DNA of 49,010 nt, from assembly GCA_018818835.1 (NCBI GenBank), contig JAHIRD010000167.1, positions 1 to 49,010 on the forward strand, given 5' to 3'. The number at the start of each line of letters is the position of its first letter. Position 1 is the stretch's first letter. This document shows positions 42,923 through 49,010 of the stretch, one piece after another. Under the pieces are notes generated by a model, which ran no database searches, was not told the origin of the DNA, and saw only the letters and a program-made list of their open reading frames with translations. A program made the translations under genes and the position numbers. This stretch comes from Pseudomonadota bacterium (GTDB taxonomy: Bacteria > Desulfobacterota > Desulfobacteria > Desulfobacterales > Desulfolunaceae).

Positions 42923-43026
42923 CTCGTTCCCAGGCTCCGGCCTGGGAATGTGGCTCCGGCCTGGGAATGTGGCTCCGGACTGGGAATGTGGCTCCGGACT
43001 GAAAATGGGGCTCGGGCCTGGGAGCG
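42923..43026. repeat. Degenerate palindromic element, copy C, with 19-bp tandem
   Basis: It starts CTCGTTCCCAGGCTCCGGCC and ends GGGAGCGC, but the centre is replaced by four imperfect 19-bp units of TGGGAATGTGGCTCCGGCC. It lies 20 bases after the giant surface-protein stop. Confidence 0.75.
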
Positions 43027-43087
43027 CTTAAACCATGACTCCGACCATACCCTTTGAACAGGATTGACAGATAGGACAGAATAGATC

Positions 43088-44302
43088 ATGTGGAATAACA
43101 AACAAACCGTTCGCACCTCTCCATCGTCGCCTCGTTCCCAGGCTCCGGCCTGGGAATGCATACCCCATGGCTCTGCCATGTGCTTTATCGTCATGATGAT
43201 TGTTCTGGCACTGTTTTTAACAGCCTGCTCAGGCACAGATTCAGCCTTAAGCGATTCCACAACCGTCAAGCAGGGCCATTTCACCTTCGGCCCCACCCAG
43301 GGCCTGACTTACGAATGCAAGGACCTTTCAGGACAAACCGACAGTACCGGTGCCTATGAATACTATGAAAACGAATCCGTTTCATTTTATGTGGGAAACA
43401 TGCGTATCGGTTCTGCAACGGGAAAAGCACGAATCACGCCCAAAGATTTTACTGAGTTCACCGATACAGCCCCGGTCTGCTCATTTCTTTTAAGAGCGGA
43501 CAATGACCAAAATCCCATCAACGGCATTTCAATCAACGAAACCCTGGCTTCCCAGATCGGCCAGGAACAGGAATACTACCCCCATGACATCTGTCAAGGC
43601 CTTGTATGGCAAGGAACAACATACCGCATTTTTTTTGATAGCCCCAGCGAATCCGAAGACTGTGACCCGGAAGCTAATGAAACACTGATCCACATCACAC
43701 TTGAAAACGGGGCCATAAAAGGTTTCCGTCCTCTGTCTGAATCCGACACATCCAAACAGACAGAGGACGATGGGATCTTTTCTCTGGAAGAAACTGAATT
43801 CGACACAGACCCGAGCCTGACCAACCTGTTTCTCAACAGTTTCGCATCGTCGGGAATTAACCGCTTCATGACCTATTGCCAAGATACAAACCAGGTTCTC
43901 GACGGCTGGTACTCGCCGTTCTGGTCCCTGCCCGAGGCATACCGGAATTACCTTCGTGACCTTGCCGATAAAACCCTGTACGTTGCAAGCTTCACTCCCT
44001 ACACCGGCATTTATTCAGGTTCATTTGAAGGGAAAGGGTTTTCCGGAAATCTCAGACTGCAGATCACTCTCAATTATTTTGCAGGCTGCAAGGTCCGGCA
44101 TGTCTATGGGAGTACCTGTAACGGCGATGATATAAGTGTTTACGGAGATGTGATCAACGACGAAACCGGAGAAATCGAATTTGAAATCCCTGAGTTTGGT
44201 CTGACATTTATCGGGATTGTCCATCCGGATGCAGGCACCCTGTCCGGATCATTTTATGACCGGGATGATAACCAAGCTGGAACGTTTTCCTGCGAGAAAT
44301 AG
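43088..44302 (+). CDS. Secreted lipoprotein, unknown function, with a palindromic repeat inside its 5' end
   Basis: 404 codons from the ATG at 43088. Residues 1-14 (MWNNKQTVRTSPSS) are followed by 17 residues encoded by a half palindromic element (PRSQAPAWECIPHGSAM), then a lipoprotein signal MCFIVMMIVLALFLTAC. The mature part of about 350 residues has paired cysteines (for example CDPEANE, TYCQDTN, CKVRHVYGSTC) and beta-rich segments such as GIYSGSFEGKGFSGNLRLQI near the end, typical of surface carbohydrate-associated proteins. No family recognised. AGGA lies eleven bases before 43088. A start at 43178, supplied by the repeat itself, or at 43193 would give a conventional short lipoprotein signal. 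It follows the giant surface gene. Confidence 0.68.
   Translation: MWNNKQTVRTSPSSPRSQAPAWECIPHGSAMCFIVMMIVLALFLTACSGTDSALSDSTTVKQGHFTFGPTQGLTYECKDLSGQTDSTGAYEYYENESVSFYVGNMRIGSATGKARITPKDFTEFTDTAPVCSFLLRADNDQNPINGISINETLASQIGQEQEYYPHDICQGLVWQGTTYRIFFDSPSESEDCDPEANETLIHITLENGAIKGFRPLSESDTSKQTEDDGIFSLEETEFDTDPSLTNLFLNSFASSGINRFMTYCQDTNQVLDGWYSPFWSLPEAYRNYLRDLADKTLYVASFTPYTGIYSGSFEGKGFSGNLRLQITLNYFAGCKVRHVYGSTCNGDDISVYGDVINDETGEIEFEIPEFGLTFIGIVHPDAGTLSGSFYDRDDNQAGTFSCEK
43131..43181 (+). repeat. Half palindromic element, copy D, in frame within a coding region
   Basis: 51 bases (17 codons) starting CTCGTTCCCAGGCTCCGGCC and including hairpin 2 as ATGGCTCTGCCAT. Only the left half of the composite element is present, and the reading frame of the lipoprotein gene stays open through it. 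Confidence 0.8.
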
Positions 44303-44342
44303 CCCGGCTCGCTCCTGGATCCCAGGCCCCGGTTCCACACTC

Positions 44343-44448
44343 CTCGCTCCCGGGCTCAGGCCTGGGAGTGTATACCCATGGCTCCAGCCATACACGTGGA
44401 GGCAAGAGCCTCCGGGAAGGCATTCCCAGGCTGGAGCCTGGGAACGAG
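44343..44448 (+). repeat. Composite palindromic element, copy E
   Basis: Complete four-hairpin element: CTCGCTCCCGGGCTCAGGCC at the left, hairpin 2 ATGGCTCCAGCCAT, hairpin 3 GGAGGCAAGAGCCTCC, right end GGGAACGAG. First unit of a 176-177-bp tandem series (E, F, G). Confidence 0.88.
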
Positions 44449-44462
44449 AGGAGGGAGGATTC

Positions 44463-44518
44463 CTCGCTCTCAGGATCTGGCCCCACCCTCCTCGCTCCCG
44501 ATTTCCAGCTACACCCTC
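44463..44518 (+). repeat. Two 28-bp units before element F
   Basis: CTCGCTC starts at 44463 and 44491 and is followed by the CTCG of element F at 44519, an exact 28-base period. The unit ends (CACCCTC) are constant while the 12-14 bases in between differ (AGGATCTGGCCC, GATTTCCAGCTA). Confidence 0.85.
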
Positions 44519-44625
44519 CTCGCTCCCAGGCTCCGGCCTGGGAGTGTATACCGCATGGCTCCAGCCATACACGTGGAGGCAAGAGCCTCCGGGAAGGCAT
44601 TCCCAGGCTGGAGCCTGGGAACGAG
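44519..44625 (+). repeat. Composite palindromic element, copy F
   Basis: Complete 107-bp element in plus orientation. It starts with CTCGCTCCCAGGCTCCGGCC, has hairpins 2 and 3 as in copy E, and ends GGGAACGAG. It lies 176 bases after the start of copy E. Confidence 0.9.
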
Positions 44626-44639
44626 GAGAGGGAGAATTC

Positions 44640-44695
44640 CTCGCTCACAGGATACGGCTACACACTCCTCGCTCCCGATTTCCAGCTACACCCTC
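44640..44695 (+). repeat. Two 28-bp units before element G
   Basis: Units begin at 44640 and 44668, followed by element G at 44696, again an exact 28-base spacing. Core sequences are AGGATACGGCTA and GATTTCCAGCTA. Confidence 0.85.
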
Positions 44696-44802
44696 CTCGC
44701 TCCCAGGCTCCGGCCTGGGAATTTATACCCCATGGCTCCTGCCATGCATGTGGAGGCAAGAGCCTCAGGATAGGCATCCCCAGGCTGGAGCCTGGGAACG
44801 AG
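44696..44802 (+). repeat. Composite palindromic element, copy G, downstream flank of the RAYT gene
   Basis: Complete 107-bp element. Hairpin 2 is ATGGCTCCTGCCAT and the right end is GGGAACGAG. It ends 24 bases before the stop codon of the transposase gene, which is read toward it. Confidence 0.9.
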
Positions 44803-44826
44803 AGGATAATGCAAGACGACTATCAA

Positions 44827-45363
44827 TCAGAGCACCAGCTTCTCGATGGGCACCAGGCCCAGGTCTCCGGCATAGTCCCTGGCGCTGGAATAGCGCCAGT
44901 GCTCCGGCCGATCCACATAACCCCGCTTCACAGGATTGTAATGCACATAGTCTATTTTACCTGACATCATGACCTCATCCAGAATCTGCTCGGGGTGAAA
45001 CCCTTCCTGCCAGACTTGATAGGCCTGATCGCATTTATGTTTCTTCTTGTAAAAACGCATCTGATTCAAAAACATGCTCGGACCGTTTCTATCAAGATAG
45101 GCCACAACTGCCTTTGCCGTAAAAGATTTCATGTTTCGGACCTGGGAAGACATATCATGCGATGATGCCACCACATGGATGTGTGTTTCCATAATCACCC
45201 AGGCATGGAGGGTCATCCGCCCATCCTGGTGCATAAAAGCAAGTGAATCCACCACGATTTCTGCACATTGAGGTATGGCAAAAAGAGGTAGCCAGTTGAT
45301 CACACTGCTGGTGATAAAGTAAGTGTTTCCACTATCAAATGTTTTGTAACGACTTCGGCCCAT
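44827..45363 (-). CDS. REP-associated tyrosine transposase (RAYT, IS200/Y1 superfamily)
   Basis: 178 residues of the Y1 transposase fold. The HUH metal motif is His61-Ile-His63 in VIMETHIHVVAS. The C-terminal hallmark of RAYTs is present: KIDYVHYNPVKRGYVDRPEH followed by WRYSSARDYAG. In the helix where the nucleophile is expected, the sequence is MKSFTAKAVVAYL, with Tyr89 a candidate; the exact nucleophile cannot be assigned by eye. RAYTs are single-copy, domesticated relatives of IS200 transposases that nick and move REP/REPIN palindromes. This one sits between two complete elements of the same orientation (G and H), 24 and 91 bases away, the classic REP-RAYT arrangement. Complete frame, with no inverted-repeat ends of a normal IS. 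Confidence 0.9.
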   Translation of the reverse strand: MGRSRYKTFDSGNTYFITSSVINWLPLFAIPQCAEIVVDSLAFMHQDGRMTLHAWVIMETHIHVVASSHDMSSQVRNMKSFTAKAVVAYLDRNGPSMFLNQMRFYKKKHKCDQAYQVWQEGFHPEQILDEVMMSGKIDYVHYNPVKRGYVDRPEHWRYSSARDYAGDLGLVPIEKLVL

Positions 45364-45398
45364 ATCATTGTTTCCTCATAATCCTGTCCCGTTAACTC

Positions 45399-45454
45399 CT
45401 TGCTCCTGGGCACTGGCTCCACCCTCCTCGCTCCCAGGCTCCGACTGCACACTC
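45399..45454 (+). repeat. Two 28-bp units before element H
   Basis: Units begin at 45399 (CTTGCTC) and 45427 (CTCGCTC) and are followed exactly in phase by element H at 45455. Variable cores are GGGCACTGGCTC and AGGCTCCGACTG, with CACCCTC/CACACTC ends. Confidence 0.85.
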
Positions 45455-45562
45455 CTCGCTCCCAGGCTCCGGCCTGGGAGTGTACACCCCATGGCTCCTG
45501 CCATGCACGTGGAGGCAAGAGCCTCAGAGGAGGCATTCCCAGGCAATGAACCTGGGAACGAG
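45455..45562 (+). repeat. Composite palindromic element, copy H, upstream flank of the RAYT gene
   Basis: Complete element beginning CTCGCTCCCAGGCTCCGGCC, with hairpins 2 and 3 (slightly altered, GCCTCAGAGGAGGC), ending GGGAACGAG. Hairpin 4 has diverged (CAGGCAATGAACCTG). It lies 91 bases upstream of the transposase start. Confidence 0.88.
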
Positions 45563-45660
45563 AAGAGTAATGATTATTTGCGATACATAGATGATCCTTG
45601 TCAAGGAATTTATGCCCAAGTAGGAAAAGATACCTGGACATATTACCGAATATCTCTAAG

Positions 45661-45756
45661 GATCCGGCTGGGAATGTGTACCCCATAGCTCCGACAATGC
45701 ACGTAGAGGCAAGAGCCTCAGGGGAGGCATTCCCAGGCAAAGAGCCTGGGAACGAG
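45661..45756 (+). repeat. Partly degraded palindromic element, copy I
   Basis: The left hairpin is eroded (GGATCCGGCTGGGAATG), and hairpin 2 is mutated (ATAGCTCCGACAAT). The right part, with GAGGCAAGAGCCTC and GGGAACGAG, is intact. It ends about 10 bases before the convergent YibE/F stop. Confidence 0.8.
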
Positions 45757-45767
45757 AGGAGGGAGAG

Positions 45768-46913
45768 TTATATAGAAGCGATTTTATCCGGGATGTCATT
45801 CGTTTTCTTAAGCTGAAAAAGGAAGGCGGAAACGGCTGCGGTAAACGGGGCCACCGTCACCACACCGAAGCTGCCCACAAGGATATTCAGAATTTCAGCG
45901 GCCACAAACGGTGCGTTCAAAAGATTATCTGCAGGAAGTCCCTTTGCGATAAAAACCATAAACATGGTGATATGGCTGCCTGAATAGGCCAGCAAAAGCG
46001 TGGTGGTCATGGTTCCTGTAACAGCCCTTCCCACCCGAAGCCCGGAACGCATGTGTTCGAAAACACCTATATCCGGCTGTTGGAATTTGATCTCATCCAT
46101 GGTGGCTGCAATGTCCATGGCCAGATCCATGACCGCCCCGGAGCAGGAAAGAAACACACTGGCCACAAAAATATCCCGCAAATTAAGATCATAATATCCC
46201 GAATAAAGCAGCATCTCGGCAAAAGGCCGAACCGCCCCGTGCAAATGAAACATCCGGCTGAACAACACGGCAAGGCCACAGGTTAAAAGCAGCCCTAACA
46301 TGGAACCGCAAAAGGTCGAAAGTCCACGACGCGTGAGTCCCCCGACGGAAAAACAAATAACGGCCGTGAGAAGAGCAACAATGCCAAGACCTGTCATCAA
46401 CGGAGGATATCCCAGTAAGAGAAGGGGAAAAAACAGCTTCCACAAAACCATGGCAGCAAAAATGAAGGACAAGGCTGCTTTTAAACCCGTCACGCCAGCA
46501 ACGGCGAGAAGAAGAATCACAAACAATGCAATCAAAATCAATTGAAGTCTGAGGCGGTAATACCCCCTGGCCATGGCGTTGGCCGGTTTCCCATTTTTGA
46601 CCTGGTACTCCACCAGAATCACCTTGCCTGTTTCATAAAATTCATCCAGTTCCATTTTGCCGGTCAACATATTGACCACGTCCAGTGATTGTCCCTTGTG
46701 AGGACCATCCAAAAGCTTAACGGTAAGGTATTGGGCGTTAGTCTTGACAATCAGATTGACACGCACACTGCTGTTGTCCAGGCCCGTAATCAAGGCCCTG
46801 TGCCTCAGTCCCTGTGGAGCCGGCTGGATGTGACCGATGTCCACAAAACCCAGAACAATACAGACCAGAGCGATTACCAGTGAAAAAACCAATTCCCTGC
46901 GAAAATGAGACAT
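45768..46913 (-). CDS. YibE/F family multi-pass membrane protein
   Basis: 381 residues from the ATG at 46913, preceded closely by AGGAGAAAC. One N-terminal membrane helix is followed by a small extracytoplasmic beta domain (RHRALITGLDNSSVRVN, LLDGPHKGQSLDVVNMLTGK), then about seven to eight more helices. The C-terminal half carries the conserved block SGAVMDLAMDIAATMDEI, then HMRSGLRVGRAVTGTMTTTL and LLAYSGSHI that defines YibE/F. Function is not established; Gram-positive YibE/F homologues are thought to be transporters or regulators of export. Monocistronic by context: a terminator lies upstream, after the phosphatase gene, and palindromic repeats follow. Confidence 0.88.
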   Translation of the reverse strand: MSHFRRELVFSLVIALVCIVLGFVDIGHIQPAPQGLRHRALITGLDNSSVRVNLIVKTNAQYLTVKLLDGPHKGQSLDVVNMLTGKMELDEFYETGKVILVEYQVKNGKPANAMARGYYRLRLQLILIALFVILLLAVAGVTGLKAALSFIFAAMVLWKLFFPLLLLGYPPLMTGLGIVALLTAVICFSVGGLTRRGLSTFCGSMLGLLLTCGLAVLFSRMFHLHGAVRPFAEMLLYSGYYDLNLRDIFVASVFLSCSGAVMDLAMDIAATMDEIKFQQPDIGVFEHMRSGLRVGRAVTGTMTTTLLLAYSGSHITMFMVFIAKGLPADNLLNAPFVAAEILNILVGSFGVVTVAPFTAAVSAFLFQLKKTNDIPDKIASI

Positions 46914-46950
46914 GTTTCTCCTATTTATATTCCTATTTGAAAAAAAACAG

Positions 46951-46981
46951 AAAACGGCATCCTTTTTCAAGATGCCGTTTT
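46951..46981 (-). terminator. Rho-independent terminator of the alkaline phosphatase gene
   Basis: On the minus strand AAAACGGCATC pairs with GATGCCGTTTT around a nine-base loop, then CTG and an eight-T run. It is about 35 bases beyond the phosphatase stop. Confidence 0.88.
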
Positions 46982-47016
46982 GCAAATCTTAAAGCGCAAT
47001 AATTTCCAATTACATG

Positions 47017-48597
47017 CTATTTTTCCACGGGGAGTTTTTCAATGATATCCATGGCCTTGGCCAATTTTTTTGCAATATCCGTATTGTCATAAAATCCTGA
47101 AAACAATTCCGAGTCAGAACCCATGGCAAAAACAGGCACAGGAACGCCTGTATGGGAATAGGAAGTCCATCCAATGCTGGCATTCTCATTCATGATATGG
47201 GTGATGGTCACGATAATGGGTTCATAGTTACCGTAGAGAAGCTTATTTTCATCGGAGCTGTTGTCATTTTCTCCGATCATGGACTTGTCATAGGCATCTT
47301 CAAGTTTTTCTTTCTGGTAACTGTTCAGTTCATCCCAGGTTAGACCAAAAGCGCTGGTCAATAAATCCATCATGCTGCCATTGCTGGAAAAATTATCCGG
47401 ACGTGACCAGTCATATCCTTCATTATAAGCAGCCTTATGGGCGGGCCACTGATTCTGGGCAAAATAGGTGTAGCTGTTCATCTGACCCAGAAGGACATCG
47501 TAATGAGCTGAATAGCCCGTGGTGGCATGGCCGATGGTCATACCGCCAGTTTCATGGTCACCGGTGACAACGATCAGAGTTTCCCTGGGATGTTTGTTGT
47601 AAAATTCAATGGCCGAACCAATGGCGTTATCAAAATCAAGGGTATCACCGATGGAGGCAACAGCATCATTGGCATGACAGGCCCAGTCGATCTTTCCGCC
47701 TTCGACCATCAGAAAAAAGCCATTGATATTCCGGTTATTTCTAAATTTAGAACAATGCCTTTTCTTACCATGTTTTCCGTCAAACAGGAGCTTATCATCG
47801 TTATTTTCCAGGCATGAAATAGCCACATCGGTTATTTCTTTCAAAGAAAGGTTGGTGTTCGGGCGATCAATGGCATAAGGCATGGCGCTGCTGTCCTGCA
47901 ACCAGGGGTTGATGCAGACCACCTTGTCTTTGGGGTTTGTCATCAATGCCATGATGGAATCACGATCATTAAGCACAGAGTAACCATTTTCCGTCAGCAC
48001 ATCCCAGACATTGTTACTGGTGTCACCAACCCGGGATGCTGCAGTGGGGGAAGCCAGGCCACCACCGCCAAAAAAATCGTAATCGGTTTCTGCCAACTGG
48101 GTTGCAATGTTGTTCATAAAACCCCGGTTGGGCACACTGGCGTAATAGGATGCAGGGGTGGCATGATCCAATGAGACACTTGAAATCACGCCGACTTTTC
48201 GGCCTTGTTCATAGGCAAGTTGGGCAATACTTTTGTAGCTTATACTCTGGGTTTCATCCATCCCCACCACCCCGCTCATGGTTTTAATGCCGCAGGCAAA
48301 GGCTGTTCCCGCAGATGCAGAATCGGTCATCAGCGCATGGGCATCATAGGTGGTCTGCATGCCCACAACAGGCATTTTACTCATGTTCAACCGGTTTTCG
48401 TCTTTCTGAAGATCTGTGGCCAGAATAGCCGACCCACCATTCAGGGTCGTTAAATAGGCTTCTGTGGCCTGAATCTGGGTGCTGGACATGCCGTCACCCA
48501 AAAAGAAAAACACATACTTGGGCATATCGGCCAGAGCCGTACCCGCGGTCAGTCCGATCACAAGGATCAGCATGATTAGCGATTTGATCTTTTTCAT
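47017..48597 (-). CDS. Secreted alkaline phosphatase (PhoA superfamily)
   Basis: 526 residues from the ATG at 48597. A signal peptide is cleaved after GTALA (residues 19-23). Metal and active-site motifs of alkaline phosphatase are in place: FFLGDGMS with Asp35, the nucleophile Ser93 in LMTDSASAGTAF, DHATPASYYA, FLMVEGGKIDWACHANDA with the metal-binding Glu/Asp/His, and VVTGDHETGG. It hydrolyses phosphate monoesters in the periplasm or outside the cell. GGGGGA lies nine bases before this start, and the 21 upstream codons to 48660 are not family-like. No Pho box was recognised. A terminator follows the gene. Confidence 0.93.
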   Translation of the reverse strand: MKKIKSLIMLILVIGLTAGTALADMPKYVFFFLGDGMSSTQIQATEAYLTTLNGGSAILATDLQKDENRLNMSKMPVVGMQTTYDAHALMTDSASAGTAFACGIKTMSGVVGMDETQSISYKSIAQLAYEQGRKVGVISSVSLDHATPASYYASVPNRGFMNNIATQLAETDYDFFGGGGLASPTAASRVGDTSNNVWDVLTENGYSVLNDRDSIMALMTNPKDKVVCINPWLQDSSAMPYAIDRPNTNLSLKEITDVAISCLENNDDKLLFDGKHGKKRHCSKFRNNRNINGFFLMVEGGKIDWACHANDAVASIGDTLDFDNAIGSAIEFYNKHPRETLIVVTGDHETGGMTIGHATTGYSAHYDVLLGQMNSYTYFAQNQWPAHKAAYNEGYDWSRPDNFSSNGSMMDLLTSAFGLTWDELNSYQKEKLEDAYDKSMIGENDNSSDENKLLYGNYEPIIVTITHIMNENASIGWTSYSHTGVPVPVFAMGSDSELFSGFYDNTDIAKKLAKAMDIIEKLPVEK

Positions 48598-48780
48598 TTT
48601 CAAAATCCCCCATCTTTGAGCGTTAACATTATAAATTAATTTCCTGCCGTTCATTACCAATTTTTTTAGGATAAAATTTTGCCGTTTAGCTTGAGGTCTT
48701 GGAATAGTATTTAATGATCTTGTGTTAGAAAAAAATTATGAGTTGAATGGTATTTCATTAGATTGGTCATCTTTCCCAGG
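48598..48780. other. Promoter-side gap upstream of the phosphatase
   Basis: AT-rich and without a gene. A phosphatase promoter on the minus strand is expected here, but no convincing pair of boxes was identified. The last 10 bases (TTTCCCAGG) are a degenerate start of the repeat array that follows. Confidence 0.4.
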
Positions 48781-48796
48781 CTCTTGCTCCACCCTC

Positions 48797-48880
48797 CTCG
48801 CTCCCAGGCTCTTGCCCCACCCTCCTCGCTCCCAGGCTCTTGCCCCACCCTCCTCGCTCCCAGGCTCTTGCCCCACCCTC
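48797..48880 (+). repeat. 28-bp tandem array, three units, before element J
   Basis: CTCGCTCCCAGGCTCTTGCC plus CCACCCTC begins at 48797, 48825 and 48853, and element J begins at 48881, all spaced 28 bases apart. A partial earlier unit (CTCTTGCTCCACCCTC) starts at 48781. Unlike elsewhere, here the cores are identical, pointing to recent amplification. Confidence 0.92.
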
Positions 48881-48975
48881 CTCGCTCCCAGGCTCCGGCC
48901 TGGGAGTGTATACCCCATGCAATTGGAGGCAAGAGCCTCAGGATAGGCATTCCCAGGCTGGAGCCTGGGAACGAG
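48881..48975 (+). repeat. Composite palindromic element, copy J (hairpin 2 collapsed)
   Basis: It starts CTCGCTCCCAGGCTCCGGCC and ends GGGAACGAG, but the hairpin-2 region is shortened to CCATGCAATTGG. The 35 bases after it match the sequence after copy E (44449-44483), so another 28-bp unit probably continues past the window edge. Confidence 0.88.
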
Positions 48976-49010
48976 TAGAGGGAGGATTCCTCACCCTCAG
49001 GATCTGGCCC

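Noticed and set aside
44217-44972. Long open frames (about 250 and 200 codons) across the repeat region in two plus-strand frames
   Set aside because: They translate the palindromic repeats (PGWSLGTR, PRLEPGNE and similar) and run antisense into the RAYT gene. Openness comes from GC-rich repeats, with no start site or family likeness.
44463-45454. CRISPR-like look of 28-bp units with constant edges and variable cores
   Set aside because: The variable parts are only 12-14 bases and are mutated versions of one another, units directly abut palindromic elements, and no cas gene is present.

Overview
The window looks like a chromosome segment of a Gram-negative, probably sulfate-reducing member of the Desulfobacterota (Desulfobacterales-like). 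This is inferred from the gene families: a DUF3786 protein beside glutamate synthase, a PHP-glycosyltransferase next to a radical SAM gene, a fused exosortase/EpsI of the XrtD type, VPLPA-type sorting signals, and many lipoproteins and outer-membrane proteins. No rRNA, tRNA or CRISPR was seen, so the taxonomy is tentative.

Layout. 0.4-10.2 kb: core metabolism on the minus strand, with a long-chain acyl-CoA synthetase and a gltB-gltD-DUF3786 operon. A compact plus-strand TumE-type toxin-antitoxin pair, with its own near-consensus promoter, sits between them. 10.2-16.2 kb: an accessory stretch with palindromic repeats, a tiny PEP-CTERM-like protein behind a good sigma-54 promoter, an AAA/DUF4143 ATPase, and a scar zone where a PHP-glycosyltransferase, a radical SAM gene and a secreted calcium-repeat-type protein are all truncated or frameshifted. 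16.2-37.0 kb: one unidirectional 15-gene exopolysaccharide/exosortase locus, read from 37.0 down to 16.3 kb and closed by a strong terminator. It encodes the initiating phosphosugar transferase, a PrsT-type TPR lipoprotein, a Wza-like export lipoprotein, a Wzz/GumC-like co-polymerase, three nucleotide-sugar enzymes (one very like UDP-sulfoquinovose synthase), a secreted LamG-domain protein, two glycosyltransferases, a flippase, a Wzy-like polymerase, exosortase XrtD, an outer-membrane barrel and a BY-kinase-like ATPase. 37.5-44.3 kb: plus-strand cell-surface genes, including a VPLPA-CTERM protein that is a plausible XrtD substrate, a 1462-residue PKD/FN3-like modular surface protein, and a lipoprotein whose 5' end carries a palindromic repeat. 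44.3-49 kb: a dense palindromic-repeat region around a REP-associated tyrosine transposase (RAYT), then a YibE/F membrane protein and a secreted alkaline phosphatase.

How the parts work together. The polysaccharide would be started, assembled on undecaprenyl phosphate, flipped, polymerised and exported by the 16-37 kb locus, while XrtD processes surface proteins carrying VPLPA-like tails. If the SQD1-like enzyme is what it appears to be, the polymer carries a sulfonated sugar.

The most unusual element is the repeat system. Composite elements of about 107 bp each consist of four hairpins. Their two ends read CTCGC and CTCGT (as the inverted complement), like a REPIN. Phased 28-bp units are stacked only outside the CTCGC end. 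A RAYT gene lies between two same-orientation copies. I see seven full copies, several partial copies, and one 51-bp half copy inserted in frame in a lipoprotein gene.
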